DNA of 64,000 nucleotides, taken from Arthrobacter silviterrae (GTDB lineage Bacteria > Actinomycetota > Actinomycetes > Actinomycetales > Micrococcaceae). Every line of letters begins with the position of its first letter. Position 1 is the stretch's first letter. Shown here piece after piece: positions 43,381 to 52,231 of the stretch. The translations under genes were made by a program, and so were the position numbers. Where the stretch lies: the NCBI RefSeq assembly GCF_011045165.1, contig NZ_JAAKZI010000024.1, forward strand, positions 1 through 64,000, in the 5' to 3' direction. Under the pieces are notes generated by a model. That model saw only the letters and a list, made by a program, of their open reading frames with translations, had not been told where the DNA came from and made no database searches.

Positions 43381-45207
43381 TTATGGCTTGACGTCGTCGT
43401 GCGTGACAACCTCGTGGAGCTCGAAACCGCCGGATTTCAGCTTCCAGTAGTGCAGCCGCAGCGCCCCGGCCGTGCCCTGCTCCACATAGAGGCGCCAGCA
43501 AACATCGTCGCCGCGCATGCGCGCCGGGGCGTGGGCGCCCTCATTTTCGCGCAGGAAGTGGGGCTTGCGGTTGCGCAGCGGCCCTTCGCGGTTGGCAATC
43601 AGGTCCACCGCGGCCCGCAGCGTCTTGGCGCGCTGCGGCGCCGGCAGCTGGGACAGCGTGGCCAGGAACCCCGGCCCCACCACGTACTCGCCCAGCGGCT
43701 GCGCGGCCTTGTCCATGGCTGGAACCATGAGCGCCCATTCGTGGCGCAGCTCGAAATCAAACTGCTCTTCCGGCTCGGCGAACAGCCCCGCCAGGCTGGA
43801 TTCCGAACGGGACGACGCCGACCGCCGCTGCTTCTTCGCCCCCACCAGCTTGGCCGTCGTCTTCGCCAGCTCTGCCTTGAAGGCGTCGATCTGGTGCACC
43901 GCATCGTTGTGCCTGCGCGCCAGGTCGTCGGCTTTGGCGTGTTCCTGCGCCAGCTTGTCCTGCAGGGTCCGGGCGGCCTTGTCGGTGGCCACTAACTTGT
44001 CCACCAAGTCCTGCAGCTCGGCAATGGTGTGGCGCGCCTTTTCCAGTTCCATCTGCGTCGACTTCAGCGCCGTTTTGCGTTCCGCCGGCGTCAGGGCAGG
44101 CTCCTGCGCTTCAAGCACGACGCCGGCCGCCCCGGTCCCAGCCGCGGCTTGCCCTGCGCTTGACTCACCGGGGAGGGGCGCTGCGGGCGGGGCAAAGATG
44201 CTGGCGTACGGTCGGTCCAGGTCAAGCCACGGCGGCCCGCCCTGGACCAGGGGCGGCGCTGGGACGATGGGTTCGTCGTCGTCCACGTCCAGCATCGACA
44301 ACACCACGGCGCCGTTTTCATACAGCACCCTCACCCGCACCACTTCACCCTCGGTGAGGAGGTCTTCCGCGGAATCGAGTTCATTGGAGGAGATGCGCGC
44401 GGTGCCGATCCGGAAGTCGGAGCCGGGCCACAGGGTGACCATGGCATGGGTGGCGCCGGCGCTGCGGACGCGGGCCAGGGCCACGTCGCCCTCGCTGTAG
44501 CTGGTGATGGGCGAGCCGGGCTTGAGCAGGAGTGCGCTGATGTCCAGGGTGCCGTTGCCTTCATCCAGCAGGCCCGTGACGGACTGTCCCGGCGTGAGGA
44601 GCCAGTTGAGCGGCACGCCCGGCAGCAGGTCCTCGGCCCGGACAGTGACAATCTTTCCCGTGGTGGACAGCTTGACCAGGGCCCGGCTGTTGTCTTCCGA
44701 GGCGAATCCACGGACTGTCCCCGTGGCCGTGGCACGTGTCGGTTTCGCTGTTTCGGCCGGCGGGGAAGGGAATCCGGAGTGGGCGGCGGCATGCACGTCG
44801 CCAAGCAGCTGGTTGGTCAGCCGGCCCAGGTCGGTGGATCCCACCACCAGCCGGGCCGGGGGAGTCCGTGCGGCCCACCCGGGGCCTGCTGGATAGACCC
44901 GGGCGCCGGTGCCGAACACGTGGAGGTCCTCCGGGAGCCCGTCCTGGAGCTTGCGGGTTTCCACGCCGTTGGCGATTTCAAAGACGTCCGCCTCGTCGCC
45001 GAGCTGCTGGGCCAGGAACTGTGCGTTGATGCGCCGCTTTCCGGCGTCGGACTTGTAGCTGACCACCACCGCCGGGCGGGTCCGGCCGCTCCCCACCAGC
45101 CGCGATGCCAGCAACGTGCCGGGGATGGAGTGCACCGGATACGGCTCCGGCGGCGGCTCGGGGGCTGGCTGCGCGGCCGGCCTGTGGTGCTTCCTCTGTG
45201 CAGGCAT
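43381..45207 (-). CDS. Large OB-fold/coiled-coil protein of unknown function
   Basis: A 608-aa protein not assigned to a known function. The N-terminal about 130 residues form an actinobacterial domain (VVVSYKSDAGKRRINAQFLA, VFGTGARVYPAG). Residues about 140-320 contain two S1-like OB-fold segments (TGTVRGFASEDNSRALVKL and VARVRSAGATHAMVTLW-type). Residues about 375-470 are a coiled coil (MELEKARHTIAELQDLVDKL). The last about 120 residues are a separate domain (RWRLYVEQG-like, LRLHYWKLKSGGFELHEV) with a toxin- or nuclease-like appearance. It is a single leftward gene. Confidence 0.75.
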   Translation of the reverse strand: MPAQRKHHRPAAQPAPEPPPEPYPVHSIPGTLLASRLVGSGRTRPAVVVSYKSDAGKRRINAQFLAQQLGDEADVFEIANGVETRKLQDGLPEDLHVFGTGARVYPAGPGWAARTPPARLVVGSTDLGRLTNQLLGDVHAAAHSGFPSPPAETAKPTRATATGTVRGFASEDNSRALVKLSTTGKIVTVRAEDLLPGVPLNWLLTPGQSVTGLLDEGNGTLDISALLLKPGSPITSYSEGDVALARVRSAGATHAMVTLWPGSDFRIGTARISSNELDSAEDLLTEGEVVRVRVLYENGAVVLSMLDVDDDEPIVPAPPLVQGGPPWLDLDRPYASIFAPPAAPLPGESSAGQAAAGTGAAGVVLEAQEPALTPAERKTALKSTQMELEKARHTIAELQDLVDKLVATDKAARTLQDKLAQEHAKADDLARRHNDAVHQIDAFKAELAKTTAKLVGAKKQRRSASSRSESSLAGLFAEPEEQFDFELRHEWALMVPAMDKAAQPLGEYVVGPGFLATLSQLPAPQRAKTLRAAVDLIANREGPLRNRKPHFLRENEGAHAPARMRGDDVCWRLYVEQGTAGALRLHYWKLKSGGFELHEVVTHDDVKP

Positions 45208-45365
45208 TCCATCTCCTTCCCCACAATGTGCGCGGCACTTCTCATGTCACTGCCAGATTACAGTGGCGCAGTGGTTCGACGCCGCACACCCTGAAATCGT
45301 GGCAATTTAAGATGTGCGCAGCATACGAACGGCTGTCCAGCGCCTGAAAGGACCGCCGGATCGGC

Positions 45366-46133
45366 TCACACGGTGTGGGTGATGATCCTGAACTGCCGGC
45401 CCACGGGGTAGATGGCGGCCTCCGGCGCAGCCTGGACCAGGTCGCCCGCGTCCACCGTGGGGGACGCACTGACAATGGCCCGCCCGCCCGCGTTGACCAG
45501 CACGGCCCCGGGGCCCAAGCTGCGCAGCGAAGCCAGGCCGGCGCGTTCCAGCGTCTGGGCCGTGACATCCATGCCCACCACGCCGGCGATGGTGCCGGAG
45601 CTGAACACCGGGTTGGTGAAGGTCAGCACGTATTCATCCGTGCAAAGCAGGTCGATGTAGGGGCCGGTGACGTGCGGCCGGCCGGTTTCCACGGGGACCT
45701 TGAACCATTCCGTCTTCACATAGCGGCTGATGGAGGACGGGCTGAAGTTGGCCAGCGCATCCACCCGCTCCAAGTCCTCGCCCTGCCACCAGGCAATGTA
45801 GCTTCGGCCGTGGCCCAGCAGTCCCGTGACGGCCACAAATCCGGCGCCGGCCAGCCGCGACCCTGGTTCGTGGAGCATGCGGGCCACCGCGGGCCGGATG
45901 AACTTGTCGATGGCTGTCCCGGTGGGCTTTGACTGCCCGGACAGCCACTCCGTGGTGGCCTGCGCCCAGGCGTCGATCCCCGCCTCAATCGAGTCGATCA
46001 GGGCAGCGAGCTCCCTGGCGCCTGCGGGAACGGCGCCCTCCGGAATGACTGCGGGAACGCCCCCTGCGGTGGTGGTGGTGGCCGAAGGTTCCCCAACCCC
46101 TGCAGCGGACGGTGCGGCTTCCTTGCCGTTCAT
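45366..46133 (-). CDS. Soluble Cache-domain-like protein
   Basis: A 255-aa protein without membrane segments. The central part (residues about 85-240) resembles a dCache sensor: NPVFSSGTIAGVVGMDVTAQTLE and VLVNAGGRAIVSASPTVD. Cache domains normally bind small amines, amino acids or purines outside the cell; here it is cytoplasmic and lies 49 bp downstream of a GntR regulator in the same direction, suggesting a ligand sensor for the polyamine-type transporter on the other side. Confidence 0.75.
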   Translation of the reverse strand: MNGKEAAPSAAGVGEPSATTTTAGGVPAVIPEGAVPAGARELAALIDSIEAGIDAWAQATTEWLSGQSKPTGTAIDKFIRPAVARMLHEPGSRLAGAGFVAVTGLLGHGRSYIAWWQGEDLERVDALANFSPSSISRYVKTEWFKVPVETGRPHVTGPYIDLLCTDEYVLTFTNPVFSSGTIAGVVGMDVTAQTLERAGLASLRSLGPGAVLVNAGGRAIVSASPTVDAGDLVQAAPEAAIYPVGRQFRIITHTV

Positions 46134-46182
46134 CAGCGTGACCTTACTTGTCGATGGTGCGGATTGTTTCAGTGCGGAGTGT

Positions 46183-46941
46183 TCAGTGCGGACTGCCGGC
46201 GTATTCAGCCAGCAGCCAGGTGATGGTGGAGGTGATGAGTTCCCTGGTCCGGGCCTCGGCGCCGGTGGCGTCGTGGTCCGCTATCGCCTCCGTGATGGAG
46301 CTGTTCAGTGCGGCTGTCTGTTCACAAAAAGCCGGATCCGAGAACGGCAGCAGCGTCATGGTGCCGATGTCCGCCTGGAGGCGCAGCATTTCGCGGGCTA
46401 GCCTGGCGGAGCGTGCCACGGACGCCATTTCCAGCAGGAACTCCGCCGCGGACAGGCGCCAGGCGAATGCTGTTGCCGGTTCGCCGTCGTCGAGCTGGGG
46501 CCGGATGTAGTTCCGCAGCGACTCCACGTCCTCCGGGCTGGAACGCCGCGCCGCCACGGCGGCACAGGCCGCGGCGATGGCCTGGAAATGCAGTCCCAAA
46601 TCGGTGATTTGCAGGCGGGTCAGTTCCATCAGCTTCCCGCGGGCCTGAACCAGTGAAGGGAAGGAATTTTCCGTGACGAAGCTGCCGCCGCTGCGCCCCC
46701 GCGTGGTGCGGATGAGCCCCTGGCCGCGAAGTTGGGACAGCGCCTCCCGTGCCGTCACGGCCGACACGCCCAGCGCGCCGGCCAGCTCCACCTCGTTCGG
46801 CAGCCGCTGTCCGCTCGCCAGCAGGCCCGATTCCACGGCAAGTTCAATGCGCCGGCACACCTCATCCACCAGCCCGCCGGACTTGATGGGGGTGAATACT
46901 GCCGCCAGGCTCCGTGATGCACCCAGGGGGGAGAGGGACAT
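46183..46941 (-). CDS. GntR (FadR-type) transcriptional regulator
   Basis: A 252-aa regulator with winged helix (about residues 22-90: LASGQRLPNEVELAGALGVSAVTAREALSQLRGQGL) and an FCD-type helical domain. It is divergent from the ABC transporter operon at 47139 and upstream of the Cache-like gene. The AT-rich region 47000-47040 between the two directions is the probable promoter and operator; no clean palindrome was found. Likely a repressor responding to a polyamine or amine ligand. Confidence 0.87.
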   Translation of the reverse strand: MSLSPLGASRSLAAVFTPIKSGGLVDEVCRRIELAVESGLLASGQRLPNEVELAGALGVSAVTAREALSQLRGQGLIRTTRGRSGGSFVTENSFPSLVQARGKLMELTRLQITDLGLHFQAIAAACAAVAARRSSPEDVESLRNYIRPQLDDGEPATAFAWRLSAAEFLLEMASVARSARLAREMLRLQADIGTMTLLPFSDPAFCEQTAALNSSITEAIADHDATGAEARTRELITSTITWLLAEYAGSPH

Positions 46942-47138
46942 GCGGCCCCTCCTTTCCGGGGATTCGGGGCTTTACACAATCGTAACGGCCACTTTGCCAC
47001 CGGGTCTATACATAAAACATCTTAAGTAATAGTATTTAGCTTCAGCACCACATTGTGGCCCCCATCACAGCCATAACCCGGCCAAGCACCAACCACTGAA
47101 ACCACAGAAAACCAAGAAACCACTGAAAGGCGCATTCC

Positions 47139-48221
47139 ATGAGCCAGACCACGTTGAGCGGGGTGCGGGAAACCACCGCCGAGGTTCCCGCCATCCGGCT
47201 GCGCAACCTCACCAAGACGTTCGGCAGCAAGGGATTCAACGAAACCCGCGCCGTGGACGGCGTGGACCTGGACATCCGGCAGGGGGAGTTCTTCTCCATG
47301 CTGGGCCCGTCCGGCTCCGGCAAAACCACCGTGCTGCGACTCATTGCCGGCTTCGAACTGCCCACCTCCGGCACCATCGAGCTGGAAGGGGCGGACGTCA
47401 GCGGCAAGGCGCCGTTCCAGCGCGACGTCAACACCGTCTTCCAGGACTATGCGCTCTTCCCGCACATGTCCCTCGTGGACAACGTGGCCTACGGGCTGCG
47501 CGTGCGCGGCATGAAGAAGGCCGAACGCCGCGAGCGCGCCATCGAATCCCTCGAGAGGGTGCAGCTGGGCAAGTTCATGCAGCGCCGCCCCAGCCAGCTT
47601 TCCGGCGGGCAGCGGCAGCGCGTGGCACTGGCCCGGGCACTTGTCGTCGAGCCCAAGGTCCTCCTGCTCGACGAACCACTGGGCGCCCTGGACCTCAAGC
47701 TCCGCCAGCAAATGCAGATCGAGCTCAAGGAACTCCAGCGCAGCCTGGGCATCACCTTCATTTTCGTCACGCACGATCAGGAGGAGGCCCTCACCATGAG
47801 CGACAGGATCGGCGTGTTCAACAACGGCAAGCTGGCCCAGATCGGCACGGCGCACGAGATTTACCAGCGCCCCACCGGCGCGTTCGTGGCCAACTTTGTG
47901 GGCACCTCCAACCTCTTCGGTCCCGACATTGCCGCCTCCCTCTACCAGCGCGGCGGGCAGTTTGTGGTCCGCCCCGAGCGACTCACCCTTGACTGGACGG
48001 CCTCCACTGCCAAGCACGACGGCGCCGCCTCCCTGCGGGGGACCGTCACCTCCCTGGTCTATGTGGGGCACGCCACGCAGGTGAGGGTGGCGCTGGAAGG
48101 GGGCCCCGCTGTCGTGGTGCTGGTGGGCAGTGACCTGCCGGACGAGGCCAGCGTTGTGGGGAAGACAGTGTCCGTCAGCTGGCTGGACCGGGATGCCGTG
48201 TGGCTCCCCGACGGCAACTAA
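47139..48221 (+). CDS. potA: Polyamine-type ABC transporter ATP-binding protein
   Basis: A 360-aa ABC ATPase. Walker A GPSGSGKT (residues 56-63), Q-loop Q102, signature LSGGQ (154-158), Walker B LLLDEP (175-180) and a C-terminal regulatory TOBE domain. The form and the operon order match PotA/spermidine-putrescine (or 2-aminoethylphosphonate/iron-type) importers. ATG 47139 follows GAAAGG. The four-gene operon has the standard potA-D-B-C content. Confidence 0.93.
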   Translation: MSQTTLSGVRETTAEVPAIRLRNLTKTFGSKGFNETRAVDGVDLDIRQGEFFSMLGPSGSGKTTVLRLIAGFELPTSGTIELEGADVSGKAPFQRDVNTVFQDYALFPHMSLVDNVAYGLRVRGMKKAERRERAIESLERVQLGKFMQRRPSQLSGGQRQRVALARALVVEPKVLLLDEPLGALDLKLRQQMQIELKELQRSLGITFIFVTHDQEEALTMSDRIGVFNNGKLAQIGTAHEIYQRPTGAFVANFVGTSNLFGPDIAASLYQRGGQFVVRPERLTLDWTASTAKHDGAASLRGTVTSLVYVGHATQVRVALEGGPAVVVLVGSDLPDEASVVGKTVSVSWLDRDAVWLPDGN

Positions 48222-48261
48222 AGCTTCAAGCAATCACTCATTTCACCTGAAAGGAAACATC

Positions 48262-49434
48262 ATGAAGAGCTCCCTGAAAGTCATCGGGACCCTGGCCGTG
48301 GCAGCATTGGCGCTGGCGGCGTGCGGCACCTCCTCCGGCGGCGGCTCGGCCGCAGGAACACTGAAGGAATCCATCGGCGCAGGCGAGGGCCAGGTCTCCA
48401 TCCTGGGCTGGCCCGGGTACGTGGAAGACGGCAGCAACGATCCGAAGGTGGACTGGGTCACCCCGTTCACGGCGGAGACCGGCTGCAAGGTCAATTTCAA
48501 GCCGTTCGGCACCTCGGACGAGGCCGTGACGCTGATGCGCACCGGCCAGTATGACGTCATTTCCGCCTCCGGCGACGCCTCCCTGCGCCTGATTGCCGGC
48601 GGAGACGTGCAGCCGGTGAACATGTCGCTGCTGAAAAACTACCCGGACGTGTACCCGTTCCTGAAGGACAAGGCCTGGAACACCGTGGACGGCAAGAACT
48701 ACGGCATGCCGCACGGCTGGGGTGCCAACCTGCTGATGTACCGCACCGACAAGGTCACCCCGGCACCCACCTCCTGGGGTTCCGTGTTCGACGGCGCGTC
48801 CTCGTTCAGCGGCAAGGTCACCGCGTACGATTCGCCCATCTACATTGCCGATGCGGCGCTCTACCTGATGAAGCACAAGCCTGAGCTGAACATCAAGAAC
48901 CCCTACGCCCTGGACAAGGACCAGCTGGCGGCCGCCGTCGCGCTTCTGAAGGACCAGCGCAAGCACGTGGGCGAGTACTGGAATGACGTGGTGAAGGAAG
49001 TGCAGTCCTTTGCTTCCGGCACATCCGTGATCGGCACCACCTGGCAGGTGGGCGCCAACATTGCCAAGGCCGACGGCGCCAAGGTGGAGACGCTGCTGCC
49101 TTCCGAGGGCGCCACCGGCTGGTCGGACACCTGGATGATCGGTGCCAAGACGAAGAACTCCAACTGCGCGTACAAGTGGCTGGACTACATTGCCAGCCCC
49201 AAGGCCAACGCCGCCGTCGCCGAGTACTTTGGCGAGTCCCCGGCCAACCCCAAGGCCTGCGCGCTGACCACGGACAAGAACTTCTGCGAGACCTACCACT
49301 CCGGCGACGCCAGCTACGCCTCCAAGATCTGGTACTGGACTACCCCCATTGCCAAGTGCCTGGACGGCCGCACCGACGCCACCTGCACCGACTACTCGGA
49401 GTGGACCAAGGCCTGGACGGAAATCAAGGGTTAG
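48262..49434 (+). CDS. Polyamine-type extracellular solute-binding lipoprotein
   Basis: A 390-aa PotD-like solute-binding protein. The signal peptide has a lipobox LAAC with the acylated Cys at residue 21; the mature part begins with Gly/Ser linker and has the two-lobe binding-protein pattern (WPGYVEDG, GMPHGWGANLLMYRTD, WLDYIASPKANAAVAEYFG). ATG 48262 with AAAGGA upstream. Substrate probably putrescine, spermidine or a similar amine; it cannot be fixed from sequence. Confidence 0.92.
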   Translation: MKSSLKVIGTLAVAALALAACGTSSGGGSAAGTLKESIGAGEGQVSILGWPGYVEDGSNDPKVDWVTPFTAETGCKVNFKPFGTSDEAVTLMRTGQYDVISASGDASLRLIAGGDVQPVNMSLLKNYPDVYPFLKDKAWNTVDGKNYGMPHGWGANLLMYRTDKVTPAPTSWGSVFDGASSFSGKVTAYDSPIYIADAALYLMKHKPELNIKNPYALDKDQLAAAVALLKDQRKHVGEYWNDVVKEVQSFASGTSVIGTTWQVGANIAKADGAKVETLLPSEGATGWSDTWMIGAKTKNSNCAYKWLDYIASPKANAAVAEYFGESPANPKACALTTDKNFCETYHSGDASYASKIWYWTTPIAKCLDGRTDATCTDYSEWTKAWTEIKG

Positions 49435-49437
49435 CCC

Positions 49438-50379
49438 ATGTCACTGAACACACAGCAGCCCGGCACTGCGGCGGACCCGGGCACCCGGCCCGGGACCGCC
49501 GCGGTCCCCCGGGCCAGGAAGAACTCCTTCTCCGCCCTGCTCAACAGGACCCCGCGGCTCCGGCTGGCGGCACTGCTCACGGCCCCGGCCGGCTGGCTGG
49601 TCCTGGTGTACATTGCCGCGCTCGCCGCCCTGCTCATCACGGCGCTGTGGACGGTGGACACTTTTACCGGCAAGGTGTCCACCACGTGGACCTTCGCAAA
49701 TGTGATCCAGGTGCTCACCGATCCGGTCTACCAAATCATTACCCTGCGGACCATCTGGATTGCGCTGGCCGTCACCATCATTGACGCCGTCATCGCCGTG
49801 CCGATCGCCTTCTTCATCGCCAAGGTGGCCACGGCGCACTGGCAGAAGATCCTGGTGATTGCCGTGCTCATGCCGCTGTGGGCCAGCTACCTGGTCAAGG
49901 CCTACGCCTGGCGCAATGTGCTGGCCAGCGGCGGGCTGCTTGAGTGGATGGGCGCGCCGCTGGGCGTTGCCAGCCCGGGCTACTCGGAGACTGCGGTGAT
50001 CCTGACGCTGGCCTACATCTGGCTGCCGTACATGATCCTGCCCATCCATGCCGGCTTTGAAAAGGTGCCGAATTCGCTGCTGGAGGCCTCCTCCGATCTG
50101 GGGGCCAAGCCGCTGAAGACCATGCGCCTGGTGATGCTGCCCATCCTGGTGCCATCCATCATTGCCGGGACCATCTTCACGTTTTCGCTGTCGCTGGGCG
50201 ACTACATTACGGCGCAGATTGTGGGCGGCACCACGCAGATGCTCGGCACCGTGGTTTACGCCAACGTGGGAGCGGCGAATAACCTGCCGTTTGCCTCCGC
50301 GGTGTCCCTGGTCCCGATCGTGATCATCATGGTCTACCTCTTCGTGGTCCGCCGCACCGGCGCCCTGAACAACCTTTAG
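49438..50379 (+). CDS. ABC transporter permease (PotB-like)
   Basis: A 313-aa inner-membrane permease with about six helices and the EAA-type loop (EASSDLGAKPLKTMRLVMLPILVP). It starts 3 bp after the binding-protein gene and forms the transporter with the next permease. A Pro/Ala-rich N-terminal tail of about 35 residues precedes helix 1. Confidence 0.92.
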   Translation: MSLNTQQPGTAADPGTRPGTAAVPRARKNSFSALLNRTPRLRLAALLTAPAGWLVLVYIAALAALLITALWTVDTFTGKVSTTWTFANVIQVLTDPVYQIITLRTIWIALAVTIIDAVIAVPIAFFIAKVATAHWQKILVIAVLMPLWASYLVKAYAWRNVLASGGLLEWMGAPLGVASPGYSETAVILTLAYIWLPYMILPIHAGFEKVPNSLLEASSDLGAKPLKTMRLVMLPILVPSIIAGTIFTFSLSLGDYITAQIVGGTTQMLGTVVYANVGAANNLPFASAVSLVPIVIIMVYLFVVRRTGALNNL

Positions 50380-50389
50380 GAGGATTGCT

Positions 50390-51211
50390 ATGAGACTTTC
50401 CAAGAGTGCCAAATCGATCCTCGGGGTCATCACCGGGCTGGTGCTGCTGTTCATTTACGCGCCCCTGCTGCTGGTGGTGGTCAACTCCTTCAACTCGGAC
50501 AAGACGTTTGGCTGGCCGCCCAAGGGGTTCACCCTGGAATGGTGGGGGAGGGCCTTTGAATCCGAGGGCGTCCGCTCCGCCCTGGTCACGTCCCTGTGGG
50601 TGGCGGTGGTGTCCACCATCATTTCGCTGGTGCTGGGCACGCTGCTGGCGCTGGCCCTGCAACGGTACAGGTTCTTTGGCCGCGAGGCCGTGAACCTGTT
50701 GGTGATCCTGCCCATCGCGCTGCCCGGCATTGTCACCGGCATCGCGCTGAACAACATGTTCACCACCATCCTGGGTGTGCCGCTGAGCATGTGGACGGTG
50801 GTCATTGCCCACGCCACGTTCTGCATGGTGACGGTGTTCAACAACGTCATTGCCCGGCTGCGGCGCGTGAACAGCCGGCTCGAGGAGGCATCGGCGGACC
50901 TGGGGGCCGGCGTGTTCACCACGTTCCGCCTGGTCACGTTCCCGCAATTGCGTTCCGCGCTGCTGGCCGGGGGGCTGCTGGCGTTTGCGCTGAGTTTTGA
51001 CGAAATCATTGTCACCACGTTTACCATTGGCGCCGGCGACACCACCCTGCCCATCTGGATCCTGCAGAACCTGTTCCGCCCCAACCAGGCCCCCGTGGTC
51101 AATGTGGTGGCGGTGGTGCTGATAGTTGTCTCGATTGTGCCGATCTACCTGGCGCAGCGGCTTTCCGAGGATTCGGTGGGGGTTCGGCGCCCTGCGAAGG
51201 TGGCTGCGTAG
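50390..51211 (+). CDS. ABC transporter permease (PotC-like)
   Basis: A 273-aa permease with about six helices and an EAA loop (EASADLGAGVFTTFRLVTFPQL). It follows PotB-like after 10 bp with AGGAGG upstream and completes the importer. The strong hairpin at 51249-51306 probably ends this operon. Confidence 0.92.
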   Translation: MRLSKSAKSILGVITGLVLLFIYAPLLLVVVNSFNSDKTFGWPPKGFTLEWWGRAFESEGVRSALVTSLWVAVVSTIISLVLGTLLALALQRYRFFGREAVNLLVILPIALPGIVTGIALNNMFTTILGVPLSMWTVVIAHATFCMVTVFNNVIARLRRVNSRLEEASADLGAGVFTTFRLVTFPQLRSALLAGGLLAFALSFDEIIVTTFTIGAGDTTLPIWILQNLFRPNQAPVVNVVAVVLIVVSIVPIYLAQRLSEDSVGVRRPAKVAA

Positions 51212-51248
51212 CCGTTTCGGGTGGCGGGTCCTTGCTGGTGTCAGAATT

Positions 51249-51306
51249 GCCGCCGTTCCCGCATTTTGCCGCAGGTGTACCGGCGGCAAAATGCGGGAGC
51301 GGCGGC
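51249..51306. terminator. Long hairpin downstream of the ABC operon
   Basis: 24-bp stem (51249-51272 with 51283-51306) broken by a single G-T position, with a 10-nt loop. No U-run follows on the plus strand, so it may end the mRNA by stability or by Rho. The arm contains the word CGCTCCCGC, shared with the hairpin at 53479-53506. Confidence 0.7.
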
Positions 51307-51443
51307 ATTTCCTGGGGCATGGGGAGTCCTGCATGGGGACCGGTCCCCATCGACGGCTGCGCGGGCCGGTTGTTAGGTTCTAAGTAGTCAACCGGCCGGA
51401 GCAACCAGCCGGACCACTCATTGAGCGAAGGATGTGCATCACC

Positions 51444-51710
51444 ATGGCAGGAATGCTTGGCAGCGACCCGAATGACATGGCCGACCTGGTCAACAAGATC
51501 GGCCACGCCGTGGACCAGATCCACACCGTGACCTCCACCCTGGACAGCAAGGCCCAGTCCGTGCGCTGGGAAGGCCCCGACGCCAACCGCTTCAAGTCCA
51601 GCGAATGGCCCTCCTACAAGGCCTCCCTGCAGCGCGTGGCCCAGGACCTGGAACAGGTCAAGAACCTGGTCAACAAGCAGAAGGAACAGCAGATCAACGC
51701 CTCTGCCTAA
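51444..51710 (+). CDS. WXG100 family protein
   Basis: An 88-aa small helical-hairpin protein of the ESAT-6/CFP-10 type, with the motif W42-E-G44 in the expected turn and about 40 residues on each side. Such proteins are secreted by ESX/type VII systems. No EccC or other secretion gene is nearby. ATG 51444 is preferred over ATG 51432 because it gives the usual length; GAAGGATG upstream can serve as binding site. Partner and function unknown. Confidence 0.88.
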   Translation: MAGMLGSDPNDMADLVNKIGHAVDQIHTVTSTLDSKAQSVRWEGPDANRFKSSEWPSYKASLQRVAQDLEQVKNLVNKQKEQQINASA

Positions 51711-51802
51711 ACACCATGGCAGGCCCGGTGCGGGAAACACCCCGCACTGGGCCTGCCGTGTTTTAGCGACTGGCAGGGTTTCGACAGGCTTAACCACCGG
51801 GG

Positions 51803-51836
51803 CCTCGACGCGCTCGCAGAGCTCGCTGCTCGACCA
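51803..51836. repeat. 34-bp dispersed repeat, copy 1
   Basis: Begins CCTCGACGCGCTCGCAGAGC and is identical to copies at 52070 and 52145. It belongs to the same GGTCGAGC-type family as the agmatinase tail. Confidence 0.88.
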
Positions 51837-51889
51837 CTGGGGCCATGCCAAATCGAAGGAGCAGCTAATGCGGGCTCGGGGCCGGCAAG

Positions 51890-52013
51890 GTCGCAGGAGC
51901 TGCACCACCGAATCGGGTTGGTCGCAGGAGCTGCACCACCGAATCGGGTTGGTCGCAGGAGCTGCACCACCGAATCGGGTTGGTCGCAGGAGCTGCACCA
52001 CCGAATCGGGTAG
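51890..52013. repeat. Tandem repeat, 31 bp x 4
   Basis: Four direct copies start at 51890, 51921, 51952 and 51983; the last differs by one base at the end. The unit begins GTCGCAGGAGCTGCACCACC. There are no spacers, so it is a minisatellite, not a CRISPR array. Confidence 0.92.
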
Positions 52014-52069
52014 GTCCGGCATGGCGGGAATTTCGCTCGAATCGATGGACTGCAGAGGTCGGATCGGGG

Positions 52070-52103
52070 CCTCGACGCGCTCGCAGAGCTCGCTGCTCGA
52101 CCA
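52070..52103. repeat. 34-bp dispersed repeat, copy 2
   Basis: Identical to the copies at 51803 and 52145. It is followed at once by CGGGTTTCGACAGGCTCGAC. Confidence 0.88.
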
Positions 52104-52144
52104 GCGGGTTTCGACAGGCTCGACCAACGGGGCAGGGCCCTTGG

Positions 52145-52178
52145 CCTCGACGCGCTCGCAGAGCTCGCTGCTCGACCA
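52145..52178. repeat. 34-bp dispersed repeat, copy 3
   Basis: Identical to the copies at 51803 and 52070. It is followed by a diverged TTTCCACAGCCTCGACC word and ends 53 bp before the stop of the aminotransferase gene. Confidence 0.88.
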
Positions 52179-52231
52179 ACGAGTTTCCACAGCCTCGACC
52201 ACCGGGTCTCGACGGGCCCGACCACCGCTAC

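Larger units (their letters stand above)
51711..52231. other. Repeat-filled intergenic region
   Basis: No gene was seen in these 521 bp. They contain three copies of a 34-bp repeat, four tandem copies of a 31-bp unit, and several short words of the GGTTTCGACAGGCTCGACCA family. A C/G-rich element at 51720-51760 may be the WXG100 terminator. Confidence 0.7.

Noticed and set aside
46942-47138. Riboswitch upstream of the polyamine-type transporter
   Set aside because: Short AT-rich divergent promoter region without recognisable conserved riboswitch core.
51890-52013. 31-bp repeated units considered as a CRISPR array
   Set aside because: Units are contiguous without spacers and no cas genes are present; it is a minisatellite.
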